Positions 1 through 8,039 of a DNA stretch of 29,959 nucleotides are shown here, piece by piece. The DNA comes from Pseudomonadota bacterium (GTDB taxonomy: Bacteria > Pseudomonadota > Gammaproteobacteria > Burkholderiales > Burkholderiaceae_B). Made by a program: the position numbers and the translations under genes. A model generated the notes under the pieces. That model had not been told where the DNA came from. It was given only the letters and a program-made list of their open reading frames with translations, and ran no database searches. The stretch's first letter is position 1. Each line of letters begins with the position of its first letter. Location: positions 1 to 29,959 of the forward strand of contig JAEYVD010000659.1 of assembly GCA_023432075.1 (NCBI GenBank). Reading direction: 5' to 3'.

Positions 1-1034
1 CCTGCCGCGCAGGCTTCGATCAGGTTCTGGCCGCCCAGCGGCGCAAAGCTGCCTGCCACGATCGCCACGTCCGACGCCGCGTAATAGAACGCCATTTCGC
101 CCAGCGTATCGCCCAGCAGCACGGCCGTATCCGGCGACACGGCCCCGCCGGCCGAACGCCGCGCGAACGGCACTTTCGCGTTCGACAGCAGGCCCGCCGC
201 TTCGTCAAAGCGTTGCGGATGCCGCGGAATCAATAGAAAGAGCGGTGCGCCCGGTGCGGCCGCGTGGCGCTTGATTGCCTCGATGAACGGGGCGTCTTCG
301 CCCTCGCGCGTGCTGGCCACGGCCACCACCGAACGTCCCAATTGCGCGCGCCATGCGTGTCCGGCCTCGACCTGCGCGGCCGGCAGCACAAGGTCAAACT
401 TGAGATTGCCGGTGATCTCGGCCGCGGGGGCCCCGGCCTGCGCCAGCCGGCCGGCATCTTCCGCCGTCTGCGCCAGCACTTTGTCCAGACCCGCCAGCGC
501 CTCGCGCATCACGCTGCCCATCCGGCGCGCCTGCCGCAGCGACGACGCGGAATAGCGCGCGCTGACGAGCGCCATTGGCACCTTGGCCTGCCGGGCCGCT
601 GCCAGCAGATTGGGCCAGATCTCGCGCTCCATCAGCAGGCCGCAGCGCGGCCGGTGCGCCGCCATGAAGCGGCGGGTCGCGCCGGGAAAATCGTAGGGAA
701 GCCAGGCCTGGCGCAGTTGCCCGTGGGCGATTGCGTCCCTGAACAGGCGCTCGCCCTCGGCGCGGCCCGTCGCCGTCGTGTGCGTCAGCAGCACAGGCAG
801 GCCGCGCGCCAGCAACGCATTCAAGAGCGGCAGCGCGGCCCGTGTCTCGCCCAGGCTGACGGCATGCACCCAGACGGGATTGTCCGGCGCCTGCGAGGCG
901 GGCTCGGGGCGGCCGAAACGCTCGGGAGAAAAGATTTCCCAGCGGCCGCCGGCGCGTTTGGCGCGGCGGGCCATCCACAGCCATATCAACGGCGCGAGGG
1001 TCCGGAGCGCCAGCGTGTAGACGCCGCGGTTCAT
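1..1034 (-). CDS. waaA: 3-deoxy-D-manno-octulosonic acid (Kdo) transferase WaaA, C-terminus cut by window edge
   Basis: Transfers Kdo from CMP-Kdo to lipid A precursor at the cytoplasmic face of the inner membrane, the first step of LPS inner-core assembly (GT30 family knowledge). The frame is open from the ATG at 1034 to the left edge, giving about 344 residues of a family that usually has around 420-430, so the C-terminal fifth is missing. It begins with a hydrophobic, then basic anchor segment (residues about 5-30). The conserved HAVSLGE motif (about 57-63) holds the catalytic Glu63. Near the window edge is the GSFAPLGGQN nucleotide-binding motif, typical of the C-terminal Rossmann domain. 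The start lies one base after the waaC stop (TGA-C-ATG), so the two are probably cotranscribed and coupled. I checked the frame at several points and saw no frameshift. Confidence 0.95.
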   Translation of the reverse strand, partial: MNRGVYTLALRTLAPLIWLWMARRAKRAGGRWEIFSPERFGRPEPASQAPDNPVWVHAVSLGETRAALPLLNALLARGLPVLLTHTTATGRAEGERLFRDAIAHGQLRQAWLPYDFPGATRRFMAAHRPRCGLLMEREIWPNLLAAARQAKVPMALVSARYSASSLRQARRMGSVMREALAGLDKVLAQTAEDAGRLAQAGAPAAEITGNLKFDLVLPAAQVEAGHAWRAQLGRSVVAVASTREGEDAPFIEAIKRHAAAPGAPLFLLIPRHPQRFDEAAGLLSNAKVPFARRSAGGAVSPDTAVLLGDTLGEMAFYYAASDVAIVAGSFAPLGGQNLIEACAA

Positions 1035-1035
1035 G

Positions 1036-2073
1036 TCACTGGGCGGCGAGCGCCTGCTCGACCGAGGCCATGACGGCCTCACGCGACGGCGAGGCGCCGC
1101 GGTCGCCCAGGCTGGCGGTGTAGTTGGATCCGACCAGGGGGGTGCGCACGGGGGTGGACGCGCGGTAGATGCCGATCGTGGGACGGCCCAGCGCGGCCGA
1201 CAGGTGCGTGAGGCCGCTGTCCAGCCCCACCATCAGGCGCGCGCCGGCAAGCAGCTTGGCCACTGCGGTCAGATCCATGCGGGGCATCACCTCGGCCCCT
1301 TCCATGCCGGCCACCAGCAGCTGGGCGCGCTCGGCTTCCTGTTCGTTGCCCGCCAGCAGCTTGAGCGTGCAGCCGGCCTCGCGCAGACGGCGGAACACCA
1401 CACGCCAGTCCTCTTCGGGCCACAGCTTGTCGTCGCGGCTGGCCGACGGCATGATCACCGCATAGCCGCGGTCCGTGTCCAGGTGGTGCAGCCGGGGCAG
1501 CTCGGCGGCGTTCAGGCCGCCGCTGCCCACTTCCACGACCGGCTCGGGCGCCTGGGTGGCCTGGCGCGCGAAGGACTGCAATCCAAAATCCGGCAGGCCG
1601 GCATGCTGGTAGCCGAACGTCAGCCCGGCCAGCTTGCGCTGGCGGATCACGGCGGGCTGCCAGAACTCGACGCGATGGCGCACGTTGTAGAACAGCGAGG
1701 CCAGCGGTTCGCGCGCCGACCGCCAGTCCAGCCCGTGCTTGACGCCCTGCGTCTGGCGCACCAGCCAAGCCGACTTCAAGAGGGCCTGCATGTCCAGGAC
1801 GACGTCATAGCGCACGGCGCGCAGGCGCTCGCGCAGCGCGCGGCGCTCGGCCCGCACCTGCGCGGACCACCACGACTTGCGCCAGCGCCGGTGCGCGACC
1901 TTGATGATGTCGTTGACGGCGGGATGCCACGACGGGATCTCGGCAAACGCTTCCTCGACGACCCAGTCGATCTGCGCGTCCGGCACATGCCGGGCGATAT
2001 CCGTGATCGCCGGCAGCATGTGGACGAGATCGCCCAGGGAAGACGTGCGGACAATGAGAATGCGAGTGGGCAT
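1036..2073 (-). CDS. waaC: Lipopolysaccharide heptosyltransferase I (WaaC)
   Basis: Adds the first L-glycero-D-manno-heptose from the ADP-heptose donor onto Kdo of the LPS inner core (GT9 family). The protein has 345 residues, close to the usual length. It opens with RILIVRTSSLGDLVHMLPA, the standard N-terminal signature of heptosyltransferases. The C-terminal donor-binding stretch, GLDSGLTHLSAALGRPTIGIY, is also present (split here as GLDSGLTHL and AALGRPTIGIY). I chose the ATG at 2073; a TTG lies directly upstream at 2076 and would add one residue. The gene ends one base before the waaA ATG. A gap of 137 bases separates it from the SDR gene upstream, with a weak hairpin in between, so waaC-waaA may form their own transcription unit. 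Confidence 0.95.
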   Translation of the reverse strand: MPTRILIVRTSSLGDLVHMLPAITDIARHVPDAQIDWVVEEAFAEIPSWHPAVNDIIKVAHRRWRKSWWSAQVRAERRALRERLRAVRYDVVLDMQALLKSAWLVRQTQGVKHGLDWRSAREPLASLFYNVRHRVEFWQPAVIRQRKLAGLTFGYQHAGLPDFGLQSFARQATQAPEPVVEVGSGGLNAAELPRLHHLDTDRGYAVIMPSASRDDKLWPEEDWRVVFRRLREAGCTLKLLAGNEQEAERAQLLVAGMEGAEVMPRMDLTAVAKLLAGARLMVGLDSGLTHLSAALGRPTIGIYRASTPVRTPLVGSNYTASLGDRGASPSREAVMASVEQALAAQ

Positions 2074-2180
2074 CAAGAAGAATGCAATGGTTCAGGCCGT
2101 GTGCAAGCGTCGATCACGGTTGCTTGGACCAATTGAAAGGCAATGGAAAATCCTGAGAATCCCGGCAATTTACAACAAAC

Positions 2181-2204
2181 CGCCGGATCCATGCGCGTCC
2201 GGCG
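2181..2204 (-). terminator. Possible weak hairpin terminator after the SDR gene
   Basis: A 7-bp inverted repeat (CGCCGGA at 2181-2187, TCCGGCG at 2198-2204, 10-base loop) sits just after the SDR stop codon at 2211. On the minus strand it is followed by a GTTTGTTGT stretch, which is T-rich but not a clean T-run. It could partly end the O-antigen transcript before waaC. The stem is short, so this is a weak call. Confidence 0.3.
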
Positions 2205-2210
2205 CCCCGC

Positions 2211-3083
2211 CTAGGGTTCGAACTTTGAAGGCCGATAGCCCAGATCGCGTTGAGCGTCGTCGTGGGCGAACACCAGGTCTTCGTTCATGCGTTCCGCCAT
2301 GCCGACCGACCAATGCCGGTAGCGCGGCACGAGTCGCACGCCCGCCAGCGCAAGCTTGAAAACGCCCAGCGGCACCGTCAGGATGCGCGGCCGCTTGCCC
2401 ATCGCCGCGAACACCCGGGCCACCATCTGCCGGTATTGCAGGGTTTCGCCGCCCGACAGGTTGTACGCCTGATTGGCCGCCGCAGGCGCGGTGACGGCCG
2501 CAACGCTTGCCGCCGCGATATCGGCGGCCTTGACGGGCTGCCGCAGCCCGCGCGCGGCGCCAAACACCGGGAAGACGCCGAACCGGCGGATAAAACGGGC
2601 GATTTCGGAAATGTTGCCGTCGTGCTCGCCCCCGTAGATCAGGGTGGGACGCAGGATCACGTACTCGACGCCGGACGCTTCGGCCCAGGCGATCAGCGCG
2701 TCCTCGGCGTCGATCAGCTTGCGTGCCAAGGCCTGTTCGGATTCCACCGAGGACGACGTCTTCGTGAACCGGCTGGTCGAAGACAGGGCGACGATCCGCT
2801 TCGCGCCGCTAGCGCGCAGCGCGTCGAAATACTGCGGCAGGATCCAGATGGGCGCCAGCGACACCCATGCCGCAATGTCTTGGTCGCCAAACACCGATTC
2901 CGGTTTGCCGCCGGCCTCGGGAAGCGCGCGCCACTGGACGCCATCGTCCGCGGACGCGGCGCGCCGGCGGGAATAGGCAATGGGCGCGAATGACTGGGCC
3001 TTCAGTTCGCTCAGCAGCGCGGCGCCCACCAGACTGGTCGCGCCCAGCACGCCCACGCGGCGCGTATCGGGGCCGGCCATCAT
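2211..3083 (-). CDS. NAD-dependent epimerase/dehydratase-like SDR, WbpV/WbpK-like 4-ketoreductase candidate
   Basis: A 290-residue protein with an N-terminal Rossmann dinucleotide-binding motif GATSLVG (14-20) and the extended-SDR segment ILRPTLIYGG (143-152). In Pseudomonas O-antigen loci, SDRs beside WbpM (WbpV, WbpK) reduce the 4-keto product of WbpM to UDP-D-QuiNAc or UDP-D-FucNAc, and the position here argues for the same job. The usual SDR catalytic Tyr-x-x-x-Lys is not visible where expected; the region instead reads SSTSRFTKTSSS (101-112) followed by an E/K-rich helix, so it is an atypical SDR. Its ATG at 3083 overlaps the wbpM stop by four bases (ATGA); a second ATG follows at 3080. 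Reductase versus epimerase activity cannot be decided from sequence alone. Confidence 0.82.
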   Translation of the reverse strand: MMAGPDTRRVGVLGATSLVGAALLSELKAQSFAPIAYSRRRAASADDGVQWRALPEAGGKPESVFGDQDIAAWVSLAPIWILPQYFDALRASGAKRIVALSSTSRFTKTSSSVESEQALARKLIDAEDALIAWAEASGVEYVILRPTLIYGGEHDGNISEIARFIRRFGVFPVFGAARGLRQPVKAADIAAASVAAVTAPAAANQAYNLSGGETLQYRQMVARVFAAMGKRPRILTVPLGVFKLALAGVRLVPRYRHWSVGMAERMNEDLVFAHDDAQRDLGYRPSKFEP

Positions 3084-4969
3084 GACGACGCCGCCGTGCG
3101 CGCGGCAACGTCCGCGACGCCTTCGGAACCGGCGTCATGCACCTTGGGCGTGTACTCTGGCACCCATCGCAACAACCCGGCGCGCACGACTTCGTCGCTG
3201 TAGGTCTTGCTGCTTTCCAGCCATTCGGTCAATTCCCGCAGGAACGCCGGCGGCACGGGACGGGACCGCGCGATGCGCAACTTCGTATGCGGCGTCGGCC
3301 GCGTCTGTTCGCAATCGGCCAGCAATTCTTCATAGAGCTTTTCGCCCGGCCGCAGCCCGGTGAACTCGATCCGGATCTGCTCTTCGTCGTACCCCGACAG
3401 GCGAATCATGTTGCGGGCCAAATCCACGATCTTGACCGGATACCCCATGTCCAGCACGTGGATCTCGCCCCCATCTCCCATGGCGGCCGCCTGCAGCACC
3501 AGCTGCGCGGCTTCGGGAATCGACATGAAATAGCGGGTGATGTCGGGGTGCGTGACGGTGACCGGACCGCCGTGCTGGATCTGCTGATGGAACTTCGGGA
3601 TGACGCTGCCCGTGCTGCCCAGCACGTTGCCGAATCGGACGATGCCAAAGCGCGTCCCGCCGTTTTCGGCCTGGAAGGCCTCACACACCATCTCGGCCAG
3701 GCGCTTGGTCGCCCCCATGACATTGGTCGGGTTGACGGCCTTGTCGGTGGAAATCAGGACGAAGCGTTCCGCTTTGTGCCGCTGCGCGCACTGGGCCACG
3801 ACCAGCGTGCCGCCCACGTTGTTGCGCACCGCCTGCCACGCGTTGTCGACTTCCATCAGAGGGACATGCTTGTACGCCGCGGCGTGAAAGATCACTTGCG
3901 GCCGGTAGCGCGCAAAGATCTCGTCCATGCGCTCGGCGTCCTTCACGTCGCCTGCCAGCGTCACCAGGCTGACCCCCGGCCAATGCGTGGAAAACCATTG
4001 CTCGATCTTGTAGAGCGCGTATTCGCTCGTTTCAACCAGCACGACGCGCGCCGGCGCAAAACGCACGAGCTGATGGCACAGCTCGCTGCCGATCGACCCG
4101 CCGGCGCCGGTGACGAGCACGGTGGTGCCCCGCAAAAGGGTGCTGACATGGGCCGAATCGATCTGCACCGGGTCGCGGCCCAGCAGATCCTCGATCTCCA
4201 CGGGCCGCATCTGGCTGATGGCCACGCGGCCGCTCATCAGGTCGTCCACCTCGGGCAGCACAAAGACCTGCGCGCCGGAATGCACGGCCAATTCGGTCAC
4301 GCGGCGCTTGACGTCCGCCGCGGCGCCCGGCATGGCCAGGATGACGTGCCGCGCCTTGAACTCCTGCAACACGCCCGGCAGGCGATCCAGCGAACCCACG
4401 ACCGGGTAGCCGCCCAGTTCCCGGCCCCACTTCTTGGGATTGTCATCGACGAGCGCGACGATCTGCCAGTCCGGACTGCGCTCAAGCTCGCGCACCAGCG
4501 AAGCAGCGCGCATGCCCGCGCCCACCAGCACCACCGGCTTGCCCTGGGCGATCAGGCCGCCGTACAGGCGGTGTTCCTTCCACATCCGCCACGCCGCCCG
4601 GCCGCCGCCCATGAACAGGAGCAACAGCAGCGGGTACAGCAGGAACAGCGAGCGGGGAATCGAAAATGAGGGGGGAACCAGGTTGGCGACGATCAGCAGC
4701 GCGACCGCCGACACCGCCACGGCCTTCAGGACGCGCTTCAGGTCGGGCAGGCTGGCGAACAACCATATCCCGCGATAGAGACCGGCCCAGCGGCAGGCGA
4801 TGGCGTGCACGATGAGCAGCAACGGCAGGCCGAACAGCATCTGGTTGCCATAGCCCACCGGCCACTCGAAATTGAAGCGCAGCAGAAACCCACCCACCCA
4901 GGCGACGAGGGCCGCGACCAGGTCGAACAAAAACACCATGAGTGAGCGAAATGCGATGGGTAACGGCAC
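3080..4969 (-). CDS. wbpM: WbpM/FlaA1-type membrane-bound UDP-GlcNAc 4,6-dehydratase
   Basis: Converts UDP-GlcNAc to its 4-keto-6-deoxy derivative, precursor of D-QuiNAc and D-FucNAc. The protein has 629 residues, near the usual length for WbpM. The N-terminus has about four hydrophobic membrane segments (residues 8-30, 45-60, 82-98, 108-121). Next comes a first Rossmann-like domain (VVLVGAGMRAASLV, from 146) and then the catalytic SDR domain with GAGGSIG (288-294). The active-site region is STDKAVNPTNVMGATK (407-422), where Met418 replaces the usual SDR tyrosine and Lys422 is kept, as known for WbpM-type enzymes. The start used is a GTG at 4969; an in-frame ATG at 4939 would cut into the first membrane segment. 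The gene overlaps the following SDR by four bases. The upstream gap of 57 bases has only a weak ribosome-binding match. Confidence 0.93.
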   Translation of the reverse strand: MPLPIAFRSLMVFLFDLVAALVAWVGGFLLRFNFEWPVGYGNQMLFGLPLLLIVHAIACRWAGLYRGIWLFASLPDLKRVLKAVAVSAVALLIVANLVPPSFSIPRSLFLLYPLLLLLFMGGGRAAWRMWKEHRLYGGLIAQGKPVVLVGAGMRAASLVRELERSPDWQIVALVDDNPKKWGRELGGYPVVGSLDRLPGVLQEFKARHVILAMPGAAADVKRRVTELAVHSGAQVFVLPEVDDLMSGRVAISQMRPVEIEDLLGRDPVQIDSAHVSTLLRGTTVLVTGAGGSIGSELCHQLVRFAPARVVLVETSEYALYKIEQWFSTHWPGVSLVTLAGDVKDAERMDEIFARYRPQVIFHAAAYKHVPLMEVDNAWQAVRNNVGGTLVVAQCAQRHKAERFVLISTDKAVNPTNVMGATKRLAEMVCEAFQAENGGTRFGIVRFGNVLGSTGSVIPKFHQQIQHGGPVTVTHPDITRYFMSIPEAAQLVLQAAAMGDGGEIHVLDMGYPVKIVDLARNMIRLSGYDEEQIRIEFTGLRPGEKLYEELLADCEQTRPTPHTKLRIARSRPVPPAFLRELTEWLESSKTYSDEVVRAGLLRWVPEYTPKVHDAGSEGVADVAARTAASS

Positions 4970-5026
4970 GGTCTACGTCCTGCTGCGTCCAGTTAAAGGA
5001 TTGACAAGAAATTCGGTCAACGCGAA

Positions 5027-5602
5027 TCAATTGCTCAGCGCGGTTCCCGGGGGATACACCGTGTCTGGGGGAACGACCACGCCATACCCGGCACAGCAGC
5101 CTGCCTGCAGCCAGGCGCCCGCGCCGACTTTCACGCCGCCAGCCAGATGCACACCGGTGCCCAGGTGCGCATAGCTGTCCAGATGGGTATCGTGATCCGC
5201 GGTGCTGTGCGCATTCAGGATGGACCCCGTGCCAATATAGGCGCTCGCGCCGACCATCGCCATCGCCAGGATGGCCGTGCCTGCCTCGATGGTGGCGCTG
5301 GGACTGACGCTGGCCGCCGGATGAACCACCGTCGCCAGGGGCAAACCCGCGGCTTCGATGGCCTTAACCCAGCTGGCGCGCAACGCGTTGTTGCCGACTG
5401 CCGCAATCGCTTGCGCTTGATCGGCCGCCAGGCCGCTCAAACCAGCCAGATTGGACACGACCTTGCGGCCCGCGGCCTCTTGCACGGCGGGCCAGCGATC
5501 GTCAACGAACAGGATCTCCTGCCAATTGCCGCTGAGTTCGGCGGCCTCGGCCACCGCGCGACCGTGCATGCCCGCCCCGATAATCACTAGCGATCTCGCC
5601 AT
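5027..5602 (-). CDS. NeuD/PglD-type left-handed beta-helix sugar acetyltransferase
   Basis: A 191-residue protein with the two-domain plan of the PglD/NeuD family. The N-terminal Rossmann-like half starts with SLVIIGAGMHGRAVAEAA, which binds the nucleotide-sugar in PglD. The C-terminal half has hexapeptide repeats (HPAASVSPSATIEAGTAI onward). The segment STADHDTHLDSYAHLG contains the His expected to act as general base (in PglD the motif is EHD). Characterised PglD enzymes N-acetylate a 4-amino sugar made by a PglC-type aminotransferase, but no aminotransferase is present in this window, so the acceptor is unknown. It could instead O-acetylate an O-antigen sugar. The gene lies between the WbpL-like and WbpM genes, in the same direction. 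A 237-base gap upstream contains a strong hairpin. Confidence 0.88.
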   Translation of the reverse strand: MARSLVIIGAGMHGRAVAEAAELSGNWQEILFVDDRWPAVQEAAGRKVVSNLAGLSGLAADQAQAIAAVGNNALRASWVKAIEAAGLPLATVVHPAASVSPSATIEAGTAILAMAMVGASAYIGTGSILNAHSTADHDTHLDSYAHLGTGVHLAGGVKVGAGAWLQAGCCAGYGVVVPPDTVYPPGTALSN

Positions 5603-5634
5603 CGTCTCTTATTGTCCCTTTTTGTCACCCCAAC

Positions 5635-5667
5635 CGAGCGGCATCTGCCGGCAATTCATGCCGCTCG
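5635..5667. repeat. 10-bp perfect inverted repeat in the leader of the acetyltransferase gene
   Basis: CGAGCGGCAT (5635-5644) and ATGCCGCTCG (5658-5667) form a perfect 10-bp stem with a 13-base loop. It lies in the 237-base gap 5603-5839, the longest gap inside the O-antigen operon, about 30 bases upstream of the acetyltransferase ATG. No T-run follows on either strand, so it is not a standard terminator. It may be an mRNA processing or stability element. I see no other feature in the gap and no credible small gene. Confidence 0.5.
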
Positions 5668-5839
5668 TCATTGTGGGCGCCTGGTCTTCGTGGTCTCAAT
5701 CCAAGACACGAAACGGAAGTGTAGCAATACGGCCGCAAGCGCCCGCCGCCCTTGCCTCGCGCCCCCAGAGGGCGTGCACCGACGTTATCACGCGGTCCGG
5801 CAGGAACGGATGGGCGCGGCACACGCCCGCGGCGCCGTG

Positions 5840-6889
5840 TCAGGACGCCTGCGGGTGCTGCCCCTTGTTCTCGGGAACACCCGCCTTGCAGCCTATCGCA
5901 AGCGCCAGCAAAGGGCCATACGCCAAAGGCACGCCTGCCAGCGGCGAGATCCAGCCTCGCGCCACGCAAAGTGCGATGGGAAACAGCCAGAACACGTTCA
6001 GCGCAATGACCGTCAGCAGGACCGGTTTGTGCGCGCCGAATCGGCGCGTGGCGTGTTGGTACGCGTGCATGCGATGGGCCATGTAGACGCGCTCGCCGCG
6101 TCCTAACCGCCGCAGCAGCGTCCAGGTTGCATCCACCGCAAAGACGCCCAGAAGGATAATCCAGGCCCACAGCAAGGCGGGCTGCTGCCAGGCGCCGTGC
6201 AGCGCCAGGCCGCCCAGGACGATACCCAGGAAGCTGCTGCCGGCATCGCCCATGAAAATGCGCGCCGGCGGGAAATTCCACAACAAAAAGCCCGCCACGG
6301 CCGCGGCCAGCAGCAGGGGCGCCACAATAGCGCCTTCATGGCCGGTCAGGACATAGATCACGCTGGCCCCGACCGCCGCACAGATCGCCTCCGAGGCAGC
6401 CAGGCCATCGATGCCATCCATGAAGTTGTACAAGTTGAGCAGCCAGACCAGCGCAAAGACGCCCAGCACACTTGCCGCCGCCGCCCAGAATGCGGACGCC
6501 TGGCCCAGGACTTCCGCGGGCAACCCGCCAAACCACGCCATCAGCCAGGCCGCGCTGCCGAAGTGAACCAACAGCCGCCAGCGGACCGCGACATGGCCGC
6601 GGTCGTCCAGAAATCCGATGATCGCCACGGCCGTGCCCGCCCCGCCCAGCGCCACGGCAGTCACCGCGGGCAACAGCCCCAGCCAGACGAGCACCAGCAG
6701 GCCCAGCAGAAAGCTCAGCACAAAGGCCACGCCACCGCCGCGCGGGGTGGTGACCACATGCGAGCTACGGCTGTTCGGAACATCAAGCAGGCTGCGGCTG
6801 GCCAAGGCATACCGGCGCAGCGCGCCGGTAAGCACCCAGGCCAGACCCAGGGCCGCTGCCAGAATGCACCAGAAAATCACGGTAGGCAT
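5840..6889 (-). CDS. WecA/WbpL-family polyprenyl-phosphate sugar-1-phosphate transferase (O-antigen initiating enzyme)
   Basis: An integral membrane enzyme that transfers a HexNAc-1-phosphate from a UDP-sugar to undecaprenyl phosphate and so starts O-antigen synthesis. The protein has 349 residues with about ten or eleven hydrophobic segments. Family motifs are visible in order: DVPNSRSSH (36-44) with PRGGG (49-53), the Mg-binding FLDDR (93-97), NFMDGIDG (155-162), ARIFMGDAGSS (209-219), and the late HAYQHATRR loop. Because WbpM and a WbpV/WbpK-like SDR are in the same operon, the likely substrate is UDP-D-QuiNAc or UDP-D-FucNAc, as for Pseudomonas WbpL, rather than UDP-GlcNAc; this is inference. 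The ATG at 6889 is 22 bases after the preceding stop. E. coli-type WecA would be the alternative reading. Confidence 0.92.
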   Translation of the reverse strand: MPTVIFWCILAAALGLAWVLTGALRRYALASRSLLDVPNSRSSHVVTTPRGGGVAFVLSFLLGLLVLVWLGLLPAVTAVALGGAGTAVAIIGFLDDRGHVAVRWRLLVHFGSAAWLMAWFGGLPAEVLGQASAFWAAAASVLGVFALVWLLNLYNFMDGIDGLAASEAICAAVGASVIYVLTGHEGAIVAPLLLAAAVAGFLLWNFPPARIFMGDAGSSFLGIVLGGLALHGAWQQPALLWAWIILLGVFAVDATWTLLRRLGRGERVYMAHRMHAYQHATRRFGAHKPVLLTVIALNVFWLFPIALCVARGWISPLAGVPLAYGPLLALAIGCKAGVPENKGQHPQAS

Positions 6890-6911
6890 GATTCGGCAGT
6901 CAGGTGACGGT

Positions 6912-8039
6912 TCAGGATTTCGACCACACAGTCCGGTTCACATAGTCCGTGTAGCTCAGCACCACGCGCACGACCTGCTTGGACACCGGCCCGCCTTCGT
7001 AGTCCTTGACCACGGGAATCACACGCTCGCCGCGGCGGTGCTGGCTGGTGACCACGCGAACCGCGTCGGCCACCCGCTCGGACTTCAGACCGCTCATGAT
7101 CAGCGTGCCCTCGTCCATGCCTTCGGGACGCTCGTGCGCATTGCGCACGGTTATGGCCGGCAGATTCAGCAGCGACGCTTCTTCGGTGATCGTGCCGCTA
7201 TCGGACAGCACGCAGAATGCGCCCATCTGCAGCTTGATGTAGTCGAGCAGGCCAAACGGCTTGACGAAGCGGATCAGCGGATGATCCAGCGCGTCGCCCA
7301 ACGCCTCCAGGCGCTTACGGGTGCGCGGGTGCGTCGACACGATGATCGGGTACTCGTACGTGTCGGCCAGGTGGCGCAGCGTGTCGAGCAGATCGCGCAG
7401 GTTCTGCGGCGTGTCCACGTTTTCTTCGCGGTGCACGCTGACCAGGAAGAACTTGTCTTCGGTCAGGCCTTCGCGCGCCAGCACGTCCGACTTCTGGATG
7501 TCGTCCATGTAGTACGCCAGCACTTCCTGCATGTGCGAACCCGTCTTGATGATCGTCTCGGGACGGATGCCTTCGGCGATCAGGTAGCGGCGCGCATGCT
7601 CGGTCAGGACCATGTTGATGTCGCTCAGGTGGTCCAGCACCTTGCGATTCAGCTCTTCAGGCACGCGCTGATCGAAGCAGCGGTTGCCCGCCTCCATGTG
7701 GAACACCGGAATCTTGCGGCGCTTGGCGGCGATCACCGCCAGGCAGGTGTTGGTGTCGCCGTACAGCAACAGCGCGTCCGGCTTTTCCTGCTCGAAGATC
7801 TCGTCGGACTTGATGATGACGTCGCCAATCGTCTTGGCCGCGGTATCGCCCGCTGCGCCGAGAAAATAATCCGGCTTGCGAATCTGCAGGTCGTCGAAAA
7901 ACACCTGGTTCAGTTCGTAATCGTAATTCTGGCCGGAGTGCACCAGCACGTGATCGACCTGGGCATCGAGTTCGGCGATGACACGGCTCATCTTGATGAG
8001 CTCGGGGCGCGTGCCAACCAGCGTCATGACCTTAAGCAT
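6912..8039 (-). CDS. fnlC: Non-hydrolysing UDP-HexNAc 2-epimerase, FnlC/WbjD/WbvD type (WecB-like)
   Basis: A 375-residue GT-B-fold epimerase. It begins MLKVMTLVGTRPELIKM, with the GTRPE signature of WecB-type enzymes. The HMEAGNR motif and the UDP-binding SDSGTITEEASLL loop are also present. Next to FnlA-type and RmlD-like genes, its likely role is the last step of UDP-L-FucNAc or UDP-L-QuiNAc synthesis, inverting C2 of an L-sugar intermediate, rather than making UDP-ManNAc. The ATG at 8039 overlaps the fnlA stop by eight bases, so translation is probably coupled. A housekeeping WecB function for enterobacterial common antigen is unlikely in this group of bacteria. Confidence 0.9.
   Translation of the reverse strand: MLKVMTLVGTRPELIKMSRVIAELDAQVDHVLVHSGQNYDYELNQVFFDDLQIRKPDYFLGAAGDTAAKTIGDVIIKSDEIFEQEKPDALLLYGDTNTCLAVIAAKRRKIPVFHMEAGNRCFDQRVPEELNRKVLDHLSDINMVLTEHARRYLIAEGIRPETIIKTGSHMQEVLAYYMDDIQKSDVLAREGLTEDKFFLVSVHREENVDTPQNLRDLLDTLRHLADTYEYPIIVSTHPRTRKRLEALGDALDHPLIRFVKPFGLLDYIKLQMGAFCVLSDSGTITEEASLLNLPAITVRNAHERPEGMDEGTLIMSGLKSERVADAVRVVTSQHRRGERVIPVVKDYEGGPVSKQVVRVVLSYTDYVNRTVWSKS

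Noticed and set aside
3137..4669. 510-codon plus-strand open frame opposite wbpM
   Set aside because: Shadow frame with biased His/Arg composition; wbpM motifs are intact on the other strand.
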